Numbered from the stretch's first letter, positions 8,196 through 16,817 are shown. The stretch is DNA of 35,455 nt from Anaerolineae bacterium (GCA_012270545.1 JAAXID010000025.1:12401-47855); one strand, 5' to 3'. Program-made: numbers and translations. Notes: a model not told the origin generated them from the sequence alone.

Positions 8196-9362
8196 TTAGC
8201 GCACGCCCAGCAAGACGTCAAAGGTCAACTGGTCGAGCCGTTCATAGGGCAGGTTGCGCGCGCCCAGGCCGGCGCGGTCAAACTCAGTCGCCTTGAGTTG
8301 ATCGGCGGCCGACCTGCTGTAGCCATCGCTGAGATAGGCGTAGCTGCCATCATCGGCGTTGATCTCGGCCAGCAGCGCTTGAATCTCGGCATCGGCGTTG
8401 AACTGTGCCGCTTTCTCTTTGAACACAAGGTAGGAGCGCATGCAGCCGCGCGCGAATTCCTTGACATCTTCGTATTGTGAGCTGCGGTAGGCATGGGCGT
8501 CAAAATGGCGGCTGCCGTCATAGCCGACATCTTCTAGAAAGCGCACCAAGTGGAAGTTCTGCTTGATCATCATGCTGCCGAAGCGAAAGTCCTGATCGTA
8601 GCGGCCAAACATCTGGTCATTGAGATCGATATGGAAGAGCTTGCCCGCTTCCCAGGCTTGCGCCACCGCATGCAAGAAGTTCAGGCCCGCCATGTGCTCG
8701 TGCGCCACCTCGGGATTGACGCCCACCATGTCCGGATCATCGAGCGTGGCGATGAAGCCGAGCATGCTGCCGACGGTGGGGAAATAGATGTCACTGCGCG
8801 GTTCGTTGGGCTTGGGCTCCAAGGCGAAGCGATAGCCGTAGTCATTGTCTTTGGCGTATTCGCACAGGAAGTTGATCGCATCGCGCATCCGCTTGATGCC
8901 ATCGGCCGGGTTCTTGGCGCTGTCGCATTCCGCGCCCTCGCGCCCGCCCCAGAAAACGTAGATTTTGGCGCCCAGCTCCGCCCCCAGGTCCAGCGAGCGC
9001 ATCGTCTTTTGCAGGGCGTAGGCGCGCACGGCGGGATCGTTGCTGGTGAAAGCGCCATCCTTAAATGAAGGATCGGCGAAGAGATTGGTGGTCGCCATCG
9101 GGCAGACGATGCCGGTCTCAGCCAGCGCCCGTTTGAAATCGGCGACGATTTGGTCGCGTTCGGCCGGGCTGGCGTCGATGGGCACGAGGTCGTTGTCGTG
9201 CAGGTTGACGCCCCAAGCGCCGACCTCAGCCAGCATATGCACGATGTCCACCGGTGAGATCGGGTCGCGCGTCGGCTCGCCGAAGGGGTCGCGCCCGATA
9301 TTGCCCACCGTCCACAAGCCGAAGGTGAATTTATGTTGCGGTTGGGGGATGTAATCCGCCAT
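8196..9362 (-). CDS. xylA: Xylose isomerase (actinobacterial-type, class I length)
   Basis: Cytoplasmic D-xylose isomerase of about 388 residues, a tetrameric TIM-barrel enzyme needing two divalent metals; it feeds xylulose to xylB just downstream. It matches the short Streptomyces-like class: [17 protein letters not shown] near the N-terminus, NLHDND with the catalytic His and Asp (His about 55), [21 protein letters not shown] (metal Glu and Lys), [11 protein letters not shown] (metal Glu, His) and FHIDLNDQ with metal Asp residues. The last metal Asp is in HFDAHAYR. Two adjacent ATG codons exist; the one at 9362 has the better distance (7 bases) to AAGGA. The gene diverges from lutA across 124 bases that contain an inverted repeat. 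Confidence 0.95.
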   Translation of the reverse strand: MADYIPQPQHKFTFGLWTVGNIGRDPFGEPTRDPISPVDIVHMLAEVGAWGVNLHDNDLVPIDASPAERDQIVADFKRALAETGIVCPMATTNLFADPSFKDGAFTSNDPAVRAYALQKTMRSLDLGAELGAKIYVFWGGREGAECDSAKNPADGIKRMRDAINFLCEYAKDNDYGYRFALEPKPNEPRSDIYFPTVGSMLGFIATLDDPDMVGVNPEVAHEHMAGLNFLHAVAQAWEAGKLFHIDLNDQMFGRYDQDFRFGSMMIKQNFHLVRFLEDVGYDGSRHFDAHAYRSSQYEDVKEFARGCMRSYLVFKEKAAQFNADAEIQALLAEINADDGSYAYLSDGYSRSAADQLKATEFDRAGLGARNLPYERLDQLTFDVLLGVR

Positions 9363-9400
9363 CATCAGATCCTTTGCTCAGTATCATTTTGCGCAGATTG

Positions 9401-9415
9401 TAACAAAAACTGTTA
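9401..9415. promoter_or_regulatory. Inverted repeat upstream of xylA, possible operator
   Basis: TAACA-aaaac-TGTTA, with perfect 5-base arms and an A-rich centre, lies in the xylA-lutA divergent gap, about 40 bases before the xylA start. This is where a xylose repressor would bind. No regulator gene is in the window, so the assignment is only suggestive. Confidence 0.3.
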
Positions 9416-9486
9416 TCGCCTGTCAGCCGCCTTTTGGGTAAACTACCGACTTGGTTGACTAGCAGGTTCCAAGGAAAGCGAAGCGC

Positions 9487-10266
9487 ATGGCGCTACCCGA
9501 ACGCGAATCGCCCAAAGGCAAACGAGTCTCCCTCTTCGTCACCTGCATCGTCGACATGATTTATCCCGACACGGGGATGTCTGCCGTTGATATCCTCGAG
9601 CATGTCGGCGTCGAGGTCGACTTCCCGCCAGACCAGACCTGTTGCGCCCAGCCCGCTTTCAACGCCGGCTATCGCGACGAGTCGCGGACGGTGGCGAAGC
9701 ATTTCTTCAAAGCCTTCAAAGAGGCCGAGGTCATCGTCACGCCTTCCGGCTCCTGCGCGGCGATGGTGCGGCACGAGTATCCGCATCTCTTCAGTCCCGA
9801 AGATGGCGCCGCTTACGAGCAGGCCCAGCGTATGGCGGCGATCACCTGGGAATTCAGCGAGTTCCTGGTTGACGGGCTGGGCATGGCCAATCTCGATCTG
9901 AGGCTGCCGGAGAAGCAGTCATTCGCCATGCATGACGCCTGTCATGGCTTGCGCGGCTTGGGGCTGGGGCAGGCGGCGCGCGACCTGATCAGGCATCTGG
10001 GCAACGCCGAATTGCGGGAATTGAACGAGTGCGAGGTCTGCTGCGGTTTCGGCGGCTTGTTCAGTGTGAAGATGCCGGATATTAGCAATGCGATGCTGAA
10101 GAACAAGATTGACAATATCAACGCGTCGGCAGCCGATACGATCGTGACCGGCGATGTCAGCTGCCTGACGCAGATGAATGGCGGACTGTCACGAAACAAA
10201 TCGGGGAAACGGGTAGCGCACCTGGCGGATGTGCTGGCGCAGGGGCTGGGAGGCGGACGCGCATGA
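9487..10266 (+). CDS. lutA: L-lactate utilization protein LutA/LldE, CCG-domain Fe-S protein
   Basis: First subunit of the LutABC L-lactate-oxidizing complex, 259 residues, a member of the heterodisulfide-reductase-like Cys-rich family. Two CCG-type domains are seen: VDFPPDQTCCAQPAFNAGY with SGSCAAM in the N half, and HDACHGLRGLG with ECEVCCGFGGLFSVK in the C half. These Cys clusters ligate Fe-S centres for electron transfer from lactate. An N-terminal LFVTCIVDMIYPDTG contributes a further Cys. The start has AAGGAAAG at 9471-9478. The stop overlaps the lutB start by four bases (ATGA), a sign of translational coupling. It heads the operon lutA-lutB-lutC. Confidence 0.95.
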   Translation: MALPERESPKGKRVSLFVTCIVDMIYPDTGMSAVDILEHVGVEVDFPPDQTCCAQPAFNAGYRDESRTVAKHFFKAFKEAEVIVTPSGSCAAMVRHEYPHLFSPEDGAAYEQAQRMAAITWEFSEFLVDGLGMANLDLRLPEKQSFAMHDACHGLRGLGLGQAARDLIRHLGNAELRELNECEVCCGFGGLFSVKMPDISNAMLKNKIDNINASAADTIVTGDVSCLTQMNGGLSRNKSGKRVAHLADVLAQGLGGGRA

Positions 10267-11687
10267 CGCTGGAAGTGCAATCCAACAACTTCATCGCGCT
10301 GGCCGATATCGCGCTGCGCAATCAGGACTTGCAGCATGCCATCGGCGACGGTACGCGAACCGCCTATTACCGGCGTCTGGATACCATGTTCGCCCATAGC
10401 GATGAACATGGCGAATTCATGCGGCAGCAGGCGGCCGAGGCGAAGCGCCGCGCCCTGCGCGAACTGCCCGATCTGCTGGAGCAAGCGGAGGTCAATCTCA
10501 GGAAGAACGGCTATCAGGTCGAGTGGGCTGAAGATGCGGCGCAGGCCAATCAATTGGTTTTGGATATCGCTCGTCGCCACAAGGTTCAGACGGTCACCAA
10601 AAGCAAGAGCATGTTGACCGAGGAGCTGGGCACCAACCAGGTCATGGAAGCTGCCGGTTTGCATGTGGTCGAGACGGACCTGGGCGAATACATCATCCAG
10701 CTTGCTAATGAAACCCCCAGCCACATCGTCGGTCCGGCAATGCACAAGACCAAAGCGGAAATCCGCGACGTCTTTGTACGCGAGCTGGATATGGCGCCGA
10801 CCGACAATCCCGAGGAGATGGTGGCCTTTGCCCGAAGGATGCTCCGTGAAGATTTCCTCAGCGCCGATATGGGCATCTCGGGCGGCAACTTCCTTATCGC
10901 CGAAACGGGATCGATCGGTCTGGTGATGAACGAAGGCAATGGGCGCATGTGCACCTCGCTGCCGCGCGTGCACGTTGCCCTGGTTGGGATCGAAAAAATA
11001 GTGGACACAGTCGAGGACTACACGACGCTGACGCAGGTGCTGCCCAGCAGTTCCACCGGGCAAAAGATGACCGTCTATACGAATATCCTGAATGGACCCG
11101 GGCGCGCCGACGAAGGAGACGGACCGGAGCATGCTTACGTCATCCTGGTCGATAACGGTCGAACGGATATCTACGCGACCAAGTATGCTGAGGTTCTGTC
11201 CTGCATCCGATGTGGCGCCTGCCAGAACGCTTGCCCGGTTTATCGCGCCATGGGTGGCCACGCCTACGGCTGGGTATATGGCGGACCGATCGGCGCGGTC
11301 TTGACCCCCTTGCTCGTCGGATTGGAGAACGCCAGACCGCTGCCACAGGCCAGCAGCCTCTGCGGCAGCTGCAAGCAGGTCTGTCCAGTGGATATTGACC
11401 TGCCGCGCATGCTGCTCGATCTGCGCTGGGATTTGGTGCGCGCGGGTGAATCAAAGGCGGGCTGGGGCGCGGCCATGAAGATGTGGGCGATCGGCATGAC
11501 CTCGCCGACGCGCTTCGCTCTGGGTGGAAAAGCGGCGCGCGCTGGTCAGTCAGTCATGGGCGATTACATGCCCGGACTGCTGGGCAATTGGAGCAAACAC
11601 CGCGACTTTCCCGACTTCGCGCCCAAGCCATTCCGCCAACTGTGGGAGTCGCGTAGGGCGCGTAGACACAGCCCACCGGGCGGGTAG
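10263..11687 (+). CDS. lutB: L-lactate utilization iron-sulfur protein LutB/LldF
   Basis: Iron-sulfur subunit of the LutABC complex, 474 residues. The N-terminal LUD domain (about residues 60-300) is followed by two [4Fe-4S] ferredoxin-like motifs, CIRCGACQNACPVYRAMGG (about 317-335) and LCGSCKQVCPVDIDLPRML, then the usual C-terminal helical tail with WGAAMKMWAIGM. The family normally ends soon after a phrase like PKPFRQLW. Here the last residues, ESRRARRHSPPGG, are read from a copy of the dispersed GCGTAGACAC element, so the natural end has been replaced or extended by the repeat. It starts in a 4-base overlap with lutA. lutC follows after 39 bases. Confidence 0.95.
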   Translation: MTLEVQSNNFIALADIALRNQDLQHAIGDGTRTAYYRRLDTMFAHSDEHGEFMRQQAAEAKRRALRELPDLLEQAEVNLRKNGYQVEWAEDAAQANQLVLDIARRHKVQTVTKSKSMLTEELGTNQVMEAAGLHVVETDLGEYIIQLANETPSHIVGPAMHKTKAEIRDVFVRELDMAPTDNPEEMVAFARRMLREDFLSADMGISGGNFLIAETGSIGLVMNEGNGRMCTSLPRVHVALVGIEKIVDTVEDYTTLTQVLPSSSTGQKMTVYTNILNGPGRADEGDGPEHAYVILVDNGRTDIYATKYAEVLSCIRCGACQNACPVYRAMGGHAYGWVYGGPIGAVLTPLLVGLENARPLPQASSLCGSCKQVCPVDIDLPRMLLDLRWDLVRAGESKAGWGAAMKMWAIGMTSPTRFALGGKAARAGQSVMGDYMPGLLGNWSKHRDFPDFAPKPFRQLWESRRARRHSPPGG

Positions 11688-11705
11688 ACACAGCCCGCCG
11701 ACACG
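11648..11705. repeat. Two GCGTAGACAC-type units at the lutB 3' end
   Basis: The element starts GTCGCGTAGGGCGCGTAGAC at 11648 and a second, shorter unit (GGGTAGACACAGCCCGCC) follows at 11682-11699. The first unit is read as lutB codons; its TAG is in another frame, so translation continues to a TAG at 11685-11687 in the second unit. The copies at 5203 and 15785 provide their TAG in frame. Confidence 0.85.
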
Positions 11706-11726
11706 AACCCGCCAAGGAACGTAAAC

Positions 11727-12383
11727 ATGGACGCGCGTGATCGCATACTGAGCAAACTGCGGAGGACGCAAAGACCCTTCAGTGACATTCAGCCAATTCT
11801 TCAACGCCGCCACATGATACCGCAGCGGGACCTTTCCCTGCCCGAGCAATTGCAGTTATTCATCGATGAGGCGGAGGCCGTCGGCTGCTTCGTTTATCAG
11901 CTCGATCAAAACGCCGCGCTTGAACAGATCATGGAGTTGATCGGCGACGACCGATCCGTATTGAGTTGGGACGAGAGCCAGATTCCATTTGATGGGTTGC
12001 ATGGCATGCTGAAATCGCTGGGTGTAACGGTGGCGCGGCCTGATGACAGCGACGTGCGCGTGGGCATTACCGGTGTGAACGCCGCGCTGGCAGCCACCGG
12101 CAGCATTATTGTGGAGAGTGGCGCCGGACGTCAGCGCAGCGCCTCGTTATTGCCGGCTGTACATATTGCCTTGATGCGGGCGGAACAGATCTTGCCCGAT
12201 CTGGAAACCTGGCAGGGTGCTCAAAAGCAAGCGGGGTATCCGGCCTTTACCAAGTCGAGCAATACCACTGTGATAACGGGTCCCAGCAAGACGGCCGATA
12301 TCGCGCATCAACTGGTCAAGGGCGCCCATGGCCCGCGGGAGGTGCATATTATGATTCTGGGCTCGGCGCGGCTAGAGGAATAG
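11727..12383 (+). CDS. lutC: L-lactate utilization protein LutC/LldG
   Basis: Third gene of the lactate-oxidation operon, 218 residues, LUD domain. The start MDARDRILSKLRR is typical of LutC; the core shows VGITGVNAALAATGSIIVES, then QRSASLLPAVHIALM and TVITGPSKTADIAHQLVKGAHGPREVHIMIL, the conserved ligand-loop and C-terminal pattern of the domain. AAGGAA lies 8 bases before the ATG. It probably works in the cytoplasm with LutA and LutB to oxidise L-lactate to pyruvate. No regulator (LutR/LldR type) or permease gene lies nearby. Confidence 0.93.
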   Translation: MDARDRILSKLRRTQRPFSDIQPILQRRHMIPQRDLSLPEQLQLFIDEAEAVGCFVYQLDQNAALEQIMELIGDDRSVLSWDESQIPFDGLHGMLKSLGVTVARPDDSDVRVGITGVNAALAATGSIIVESGAGRQRSASLLPAVHIALMRAEQILPDLETWQGAQKQAGYPAFTKSSNTTVITGPSKTADIAHQLVKGAHGPREVHIMILGSARLEE

Positions 12384-12414
12384 TCCGCATCTTTAGGTTG
12401 TCCGGTTTTCTATG

Positions 12415-12420
12415 TATAAT
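12415..12420 (+). promoter_or_regulatory. Probable -10 box for the toxin-antitoxin pair
   Basis: A perfect TATAAT lies 43 bases upstream of the antitoxin start. At 17-base spacing the -35 hexamer would be TTTAGG (12392-12397), which is weak; TTGTCC at 12398 is too close. Its position after lutC suits an independent promoter for the pair. Confidence 0.45.
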
Positions 12421-12462
12421 TTTATGAACGCTAGCATCTGTGGCATCAAGAGGGCGTAAACC

Positions 12463-12723
12463 ATGAATATCGAAGTCTCGGATGAAGTTGGCCTGCATCT
12501 CAAACAGCTCGCCAAAGAGCGAAATCTGACAATTGAGGAATTGATCAGCGCCATGCTTGAGCGCTATGACGTCGTTCGGAACGGCATCACCTTGGCCGAC
12601 TTGGCTGAGATGGCAGCGAAAGCTGGACTGTCTACGGCTGAACCGGTAGATACGTCCGAACGCAGTCGAGAGATCCTGAACACTGAGTATGCCGACTATC
12701 TCAAGCAGCGTCGCACTTCATGA
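12463..12723 (+). CDS. Antitoxin of a VapBC-type module
   Basis: An 86-residue protein with a predicted N-terminal strand and helix-helix (MNIEVSDEVGLHLKQLAKER, then TIEELISAMLERY) suggesting a ribbon-helix-helix DNA-binding dimer. A charged C-terminal tail (SREILNTEYADYLKQRR) would wrap the toxin. It overlaps the PIN-domain gene by four bases (ATGA), the usual VapB-VapC arrangement, and in such pairs the antitoxin represses its own promoter. The call rests on size, order and overlap; the family of the DNA-binding part is not certain. Confidence 0.75.
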   Translation: MNIEVSDEVGLHLKQLAKERNLTIEELISAMLERYDVVRNGITLADLAEMAAKAGLSTAEPVDTSERSREILNTEYADYLKQRRTS

Positions 12724-13139
12724 CGATCATTGCCGACAGCAGTTTCATGTACGCCCTATTCAATGCGAGAGATCCCCGGAATCAAGAAGCCTCGGACTTC
12801 GCTTCTGCAAACCGCGAAATGACAATCGTACCCGAAATTGTGTTGCCCGAAATCAGTTATCTGTTCCGGCGCGATTTCGGCTACATGGGGATACAAATAT
12901 TACTTGATCAGTTTATGAAATATAACGTGCCGTTCGCACGGCTCGAACGAGCCGACTTGCCTAGGCTGCATGAAATCGTCGCAACCTACGCCAGCGCAGA
13001 ATTCGACATTGTAGACTGTTGCATCATGGCGATTGCCGAGCGACTCGGTGTCACAAGAATCGCCACCTTTGATAGGCGCGACTTCTCAATATTTCGACCT
13101 CGGCACTGCGAATTCTTCGAGCTCTTGCCTTCCGGATAA
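12720..13139 (+). CDS. PIN-domain toxin (VapC-type ribonuclease)
   Basis: A 139-residue PIN-domain protein, usual VapC size. The acidic active-site residues are visible: IADSSFMYALF (Asp 6), VLPEISYLFRR (Glu), EFDIVDCCIMAIAERL (Asp) and IATFDRRDF (Asp). VapC toxins are metal-dependent RNases that cut tRNA or rRNA. It is translated from a start overlapping the antitoxin stop and ends 48 bases before a convergent gene. No mutation of the catalytic set is seen, so it should be active. Confidence 0.9.
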   Translation: MTIIADSSFMYALFNARDPRNQEASDFASANREMTIVPEIVLPEISYLFRRDFGYMGIQILLDQFMKYNVPFARLERADLPRLHEIVATYASAEFDIVDCCIMAIAERLGVTRIATFDRRDFSIFRPRHCEFFELLPSG

Positions 13140-13187
13140 CTTGAATCCGGGCACCCTGTTCTGCCGCCGGGCAGATCGGCAAAGGAT

Positions 13188-14015
13188 TCATCCTTCCTCT
13201 ATCCTCGCCTCAGCCATCAACTTGCGCAGCGCGCCGACCGCTTGCGCCATCCCATCCGCGCCACTGAACCCGCTCGAATGCCGCGCTTCGAGCAGATGCG
13301 GCTCCAGCGAAAGTACGCCCTCGTAGCCGCTACCTCGCAAACGCGTCAGCAATTCCAATACTTGACCATCGCCGGCGCCGGCGACCGTCACCGACTTGCC
13401 CGCCAGCCGCGCGTCCTTGATGTGAATGTAACCGATGTAGGGATGCAGTTCGCCCCACCAGCGATCGACCTGGTCGACAGCGTCGCACTGCACGAAGTTG
13501 GCTGGATCCCAAATGAAGCGCAGATGCGGTGAATTGATGCCGCGCATGAGTTTCAGACAGCGCTCGGGGATATCGCCGACGACGCCCTTCTCATTCTCAA
13601 GCAGCAGTTGAAGATCATGTTCCCCTGCGATATCGCTCAGGGCGCCCAAGCGCTGAATCGACAGTTGAATCGCCTCCTCGTCAACGCCGCCCGCCGGATA
13701 GAAACTGAATAGGCGGATATTGCGCGTGCCAAGCTGATGCGCGGTCTCGCCGATGGTCTTAAGTCGCTCGCTCTCGATCTCGATGGGATCGGCTATGGGC
13801 GATTTCCCAATCGGGCTGCCTATGCAACTGACGGCAATGTTGTAGCGCGCGCACAAATCCTTGATGCGACCGATGTGGTCTCCGCTGAACTGGGAGCAGT
13901 TGACGCCCCAGGCGGCGCGGATATCGATCAGCGGAATGTCGAGTTGTTTCAAGACCCGCAGCTGTTCTTCAAAATCGACTGCGATCTCGTCGCCGAATGC
14001 GCTTATTCTCATCAT
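13188..14015 (-). CDS. Sugar phosphate isomerase/epimerase-like TIM-barrel protein
   Basis: A 275-residue member of the xylose isomerase-like TIM-barrel (AP endonuclease 2) superfamily, whose members isomerise or epimerise sugars and inositols. Metal-ligand positions are visible: LLLENEKG (Glu), FIWDPANF (Asp), IGYIHIKDA (His) and LSLEPH (Glu). The N-terminus MRISAFGDEIAVDFEEQL is usual. Two adjacent ATG codons (14015, 14012) are possible. It is the last gene of the minus-strand run, 101 bases after the sulfatase, so both may act on one sugar. The substrate is not identifiable from sequence. Confidence 0.88.
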   Translation of the reverse strand: MMRISAFGDEIAVDFEEQLRVLKQLDIPLIDIRAAWGVNCSQFSGDHIGRIKDLCARYNIAVSCIGSPIGKSPIADPIEIESERLKTIGETAHQLGTRNIRLFSFYPAGGVDEEAIQLSIQRLGALSDIAGEHDLQLLLENEKGVVGDIPERCLKLMRGINSPHLRFIWDPANFVQCDAVDQVDRWWGELHPYIGYIHIKDARLAGKSVTVAGAGDGQVLELLTRLRGSGYEGVLSLEPHLLEARHSSGFSGADGMAQAVGALRKLMAEARIEEG

Positions 14016-14116
14016 TTTGTATTTGTCGCTTTCACTCGTCGTTGATCAATTGACGCGATTCTATCAAATGGCGAGATTCAATTGTAACGTGTGGATGTAA
14101 GGGAGAGGGGGCGGGG

Positions 14117-15658
14117 CTACGGTTCGTAGTAGGGTCCAAGCGCGCGCAGCAGCTCGGGAAGATGTGGCGCATCCTGGAACAGCAGACCGTCGTCGCCATC
14201 CGGGTCGGGGAAAACCGGCGGCTCGTATTCGCGCCATGCGCCATCTTGCACCGCCATGTCGTAGCCACCGCGCTCAAAGCGCCCAATGAGCCTGCCCCGC
14301 AGCTCGCGCAGCTGCCCATCATAGCGTGAATTGCCCGCCCAATTCTTCGTTTCTTGCGGATCAATCCGCAGATCAAACAGCCACTCCTTGTTGTCAGCGG
14401 CTGAATAGATGTATTTCAGATCGCGGCTCGCGATCATGTAGAGACCGATATTGCCTTCGCCAACCTGACTGTAGGCATATTCGCGCTCCCTTGCAGCCGC
14501 TTCAATGTCGAGCAGGTTTGCGCCGTCAGGCGATGGCTTGGCGATGTCAAGGCCGGCGGCGGCCGCGAAAGTTGGAAACACATCGAGCAAGCTGACCGGC
14601 GTGTCAATCTCTCGGCCCGGATTCGCGCGATTGGGTTCTCGGACTAGAAGAGGGATTTTCACCGCTGGATTCAGCATCGTTCGCTTGCCAAAACTGCCGT
14701 AATCGCCAAGCATCTCGCCATGATCGGAGGTGTAAAGAATCAGCGTATTGTCGATGTCCTGTCCGAGCGCTTCTAGTATACGCCCGAGGTTGAAGTCGAT
14801 GAAAGAAATGCAGGCATAATACATTGCCTTCATCGTGCGCGCGAGCATTTCGTCATAGCCCTTGTCGCGATACTTGTAGCGATTCTGATAGTGATTCCAA
14901 TAGCTCAAGAGCTGCTCGAATCCTGCCGGACGCTGTGGCGGCGGCATATCGGCCGCGCGATAGAGCTTGTTCCAGGGGACCGGTGATTCGAAAGGCGGGT
15001 GCGGCTTGATGAAGCTCGCCCAGAGAAAGAAGGGTCGCCTAGGGTCGCGTAGACACTGCCCGCCGACGCTGCCCGCCGACGCTGATCCATCCGGCGTCTC
15101 CCTGTGTCGCCCTTGAAGAAACTCAATGGCGCGGTCGGCCACCCAGGTACTGTGATGATGTTCCGCCGGCAGCTGAGATGGCTGCGGGATATAGTACATC
15201 TCGCTGCGCATGCCCTGTGGTTCAAGCACATGGCCATAGCCGTTTTCATTGAGATAGTCGTGAAAATCGTTGCGGCGGCCGCGAAGCCTGGCGCCTTCTT
15301 CCGAAATATCCCGAGTTTCAAAGCCCCACATCGCGTCCACTTGCGGATTGAAGTGCATCTTCCCGATGCCATGCGTTTGATAACCCGCTTCCCCCAAGAC
15401 TTGCATGATGCTTTGCCTGTGAAGCGGCGATTCATTGTTGGCGGTGCAGCCGTTCAAATGGGGCGGCAGGCCAGTGATTGTGGCGCTGCGCGCGGCAACG
15501 CATACCGGTGACGGCGTGTAACAGTTGCTGAATGTCGTGCCGTTCTGAACCAGCGAATCAAGTACCGGTGTGCGGATTGCGCGGTTGCCCAAAGCGCGGA
15601 TCGTATCGCTCCGCTGCTGGTCCGTCATAATGAACAGTATGTTCGGCTGCTTGCTCAT
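14117..15658 (-). CDS. Type I sulfatase with a repeat-encoded insertion
   Basis: Formylglycine-dependent sulfatase of 513 residues. The signature CVAARSATITG (Cys 53) fits C-x-(P/A)-x-R, and the metal-site pattern is complete: NILFIMTDQQRSD (Asp 13) and SDHGEMLGDYGSFGK. There is no signal peptide. Residues about 187-207 (ETPDGSASAG, then SVGGQCLRDPRR) are not family-like; they separate EFLQGRHR from PFFLWASFIKPHPPF, which normally adjoin, and are read from a dispersed repeat at 15031-15084. The gene lies between the zinc-type dehydrogenase (upstream on the minus strand) and the epimerase, so the three could process one desulfated sugar. Confidence 0.93.
   Translation of the reverse strand: MSKQPNILFIMTDQQRSDTIRALGNRAIRTPVLDSLVQNGTTFSNCYTPSPVCVAARSATITGLPPHLNGCTANNESPLHRQSIMQVLGEAGYQTHGIGKMHFNPQVDAMWGFETRDISEEGARLRGRRNDFHDYLNENGYGHVLEPQGMRSEMYYIPQPSQLPAEHHHSTWVADRAIEFLQGRHRETPDGSASAGSVGGQCLRDPRRPFFLWASFIKPHPPFESPVPWNKLYRAADMPPPQRPAGFEQLLSYWNHYQNRYKYRDKGYDEMLARTMKAMYYACISFIDFNLGRILEALGQDIDNTLILYTSDHGEMLGDYGSFGKRTMLNPAVKIPLLVREPNRANPGREIDTPVSLLDVFPTFAAAAGLDIAKPSPDGANLLDIEAAAREREYAYSQVGEGNIGLYMIASRDLKYIYSAADNKEWLFDLRIDPQETKNWAGNSRYDGQLRELRGRLIGRFERGGYDMAVQDGAWREYEPPVFPDPDGDDGLLFQDAPHLPELLRALGPYYEP
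15031..15084. repeat. GCGTAGACAC element inserted in frame in a sulfatase gene
   Basis: Forward copy of the dispersed element: AGGGTCGCCTAGGGTCGCGT at the start, then AGACACTGCCCGCCGACGC, followed by a second GCCCGCCGACGCTG unit. Its length preserves the sulfatase frame, and the minus-strand reading has no stop codon. The protein gains about 20 residues in a loop before the conserved PFFLW strand. Confidence 0.8.
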
Positions 15659-15697
15659 AGGCGATGGCTCCTGATTGCCGAAAGAACATACACGAAT

Positions 15698-15785
15698 CTA
15701 CGCGACCGACGATCAGTGTCGATGGGCAGTGTCTACGCGACCGCCGGTCTGTGTCGATGGGCAGTGTCTACGCGCCCTACGCGAC
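15698..15785. repeat. Tandem GCGTAGACAC elements between dehydrogenase and sulfatase
   Basis: Two reverse-oriented units (GGGCAGTGTCTACGCG at 15723-15738 and again at 15759-15774) plus a partial third fill most of the spacer. The last, on the minus strand, reads GTCGCGTAGGGCGCGTAGAC and contains the TAG (15777-15779) that ends the dehydrogenase gene. Each unit is separated by GACACAGACC- or GACACTGATC-like spacers. Confidence 0.85.
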
Positions 15786-16817
15786 CTGAATCACTACTTT
15801 GCCGAAGTGATCGTGCTCTTCCAGGATGCGATGCCCTTCACGGATCTGCGACAGCGGCAGCACGCGATCGATGACGGGCCGCAGCACACCCTGATTCGCC
15901 AACTCCAGGCAGTTGCATAATTCGTTGTAGGTGCCGCCGTTCGAGCCCAAAATGCTCAACTGCCGATGGTAGATTTGTGGAATCCGCAAATCGACGCTTT
16001 TGCCCGAATGCGAGCCGCAAACAACGAGCCGTCCATTGCGCGCCAGGGTGCGCAGCGAGTCCGCCCAGGTCAAGGCGCCCACGAGATCCTGCGCCACATC
16101 GACGCCGCGGCCGTCGGTGTAGTTAAGCACTTGCTCAACCCAATCCGCGTCTCGATAATTGACCACATGATCGGCGCCCAATTCGCGCGCCCGTTTCATT
16201 TTCGCCGGCGTCGAGGTGCTGGCGATGACCGCCGCGCCCGCATGCTTGGCGATCTGTATGCCCATTGAGGCGACGCCACCGCCCGCGCCTGGAATGAAGA
16301 CAGTCTCGCGGGCCTGCAAGCGCGCAACAGTAATCAGCATGTGCCAGGCTGTCATTGACACGACGGGCAGCGCCGCCACCTCAATATGCGTCAGGCGCTC
16401 TGGCTTGGCGATGAGATTTCGCGCTGGGACAAGCGTAAATTCCGCCAGCCCGCCGTTCAGGTGCTCGCCGATGATCTTGTGTTCCGGGCAGACGGTCACT
16501 GCGCCGTCGCGACAATACTCACACAGACCGCAGGTCACCAGCGAGTAGAAGGTAGCGGCATCGCCGGCGCGCCAGCCCGTCACATCGGCGCCGACCGCGT
16601 CAATGACGCCGGAAACATCGACACCGGTGATCAAGGGGGTGGGGACGGCGCCGAATTGGGGTCCGCGGCGAATGCCCACATCGAGCCAGTTGAGGGCGCA
16701 GGCGACCACCTGGATCCGCACTTCGTGGCGGGCTGGCCGCGGAATTGGCACTTGCTCCACTTGAATCACATCGCGCTCGCCATGTTCATGAAAGACAGCT
16801 GCTTTCATCGTGCCCAT
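15777..16817 (-). CDS. Zinc-binding alcohol dehydrogenase/quinone oxidoreductase (MDR family)
   Basis: Medium-chain dehydrogenase/reductase of 346 residues, NAD(P)-dependent. The GroES-like half has ALNWLDVGIRRG, PLITGVDVSGVIDAVG and a structural-zinc Cys cluster, CGLCEYCRDGAVTVC. The Rossmann half has GAGGGVASMGIQIAKHAGA. The usual catalytic Cys-His pair of true alcohol dehydrogenases is not evident in the first segment, so quinone-oxidoreductase-like chemistry is possible. The ribosome site is strong (AAGGAGG about 7 bases before 16817). The stop codon is supplied by a dispersed repeat. It follows P1 by 37 bases and precedes a sulfatase, so it belongs to this long minus-strand operon. Confidence 0.9.
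   Translation of the reverse strand: MGTMKAAVFHEHGERDVIQVEQVPIPRPARHEVRIQVVACALNWLDVGIRRGPQFGAVPTPLITGVDVSGVIDAVGADVTGWRAGDAATFYSLVTCGLCEYCRDGAVTVCPEHKIIGEHLNGGLAEFTLVPARNLIAKPERLTHIEVAALPVVSMTAWHMLITVARLQARETVFIPGAGGGVASMGIQIAKHAGAAVIASTSTPAKMKRARELGADHVVNYRDADWVEQVLNYTDGRGVDVAQDLVGALTWADSLRTLARNGRLVVCGSHSGKSVDLRIPQIYHRQLSILGSNGGTYNELCNCLELANQGVLRPVIDRVLPLSQIREGHRILEEHDHFGKVVIQVA

Noticed and set aside
9942..11261. A 439-residue minus-strand frame
   Set aside because: It lies over lutA/lutB, whose Fe-S motifs and overlapping ATGA are decisive.
12398..12420. TTGTCC and TATAAT as a full promoter
   Set aside because: Spacing of 11 bases is too short for a sigma-70 pair; only the -10 box is reported.
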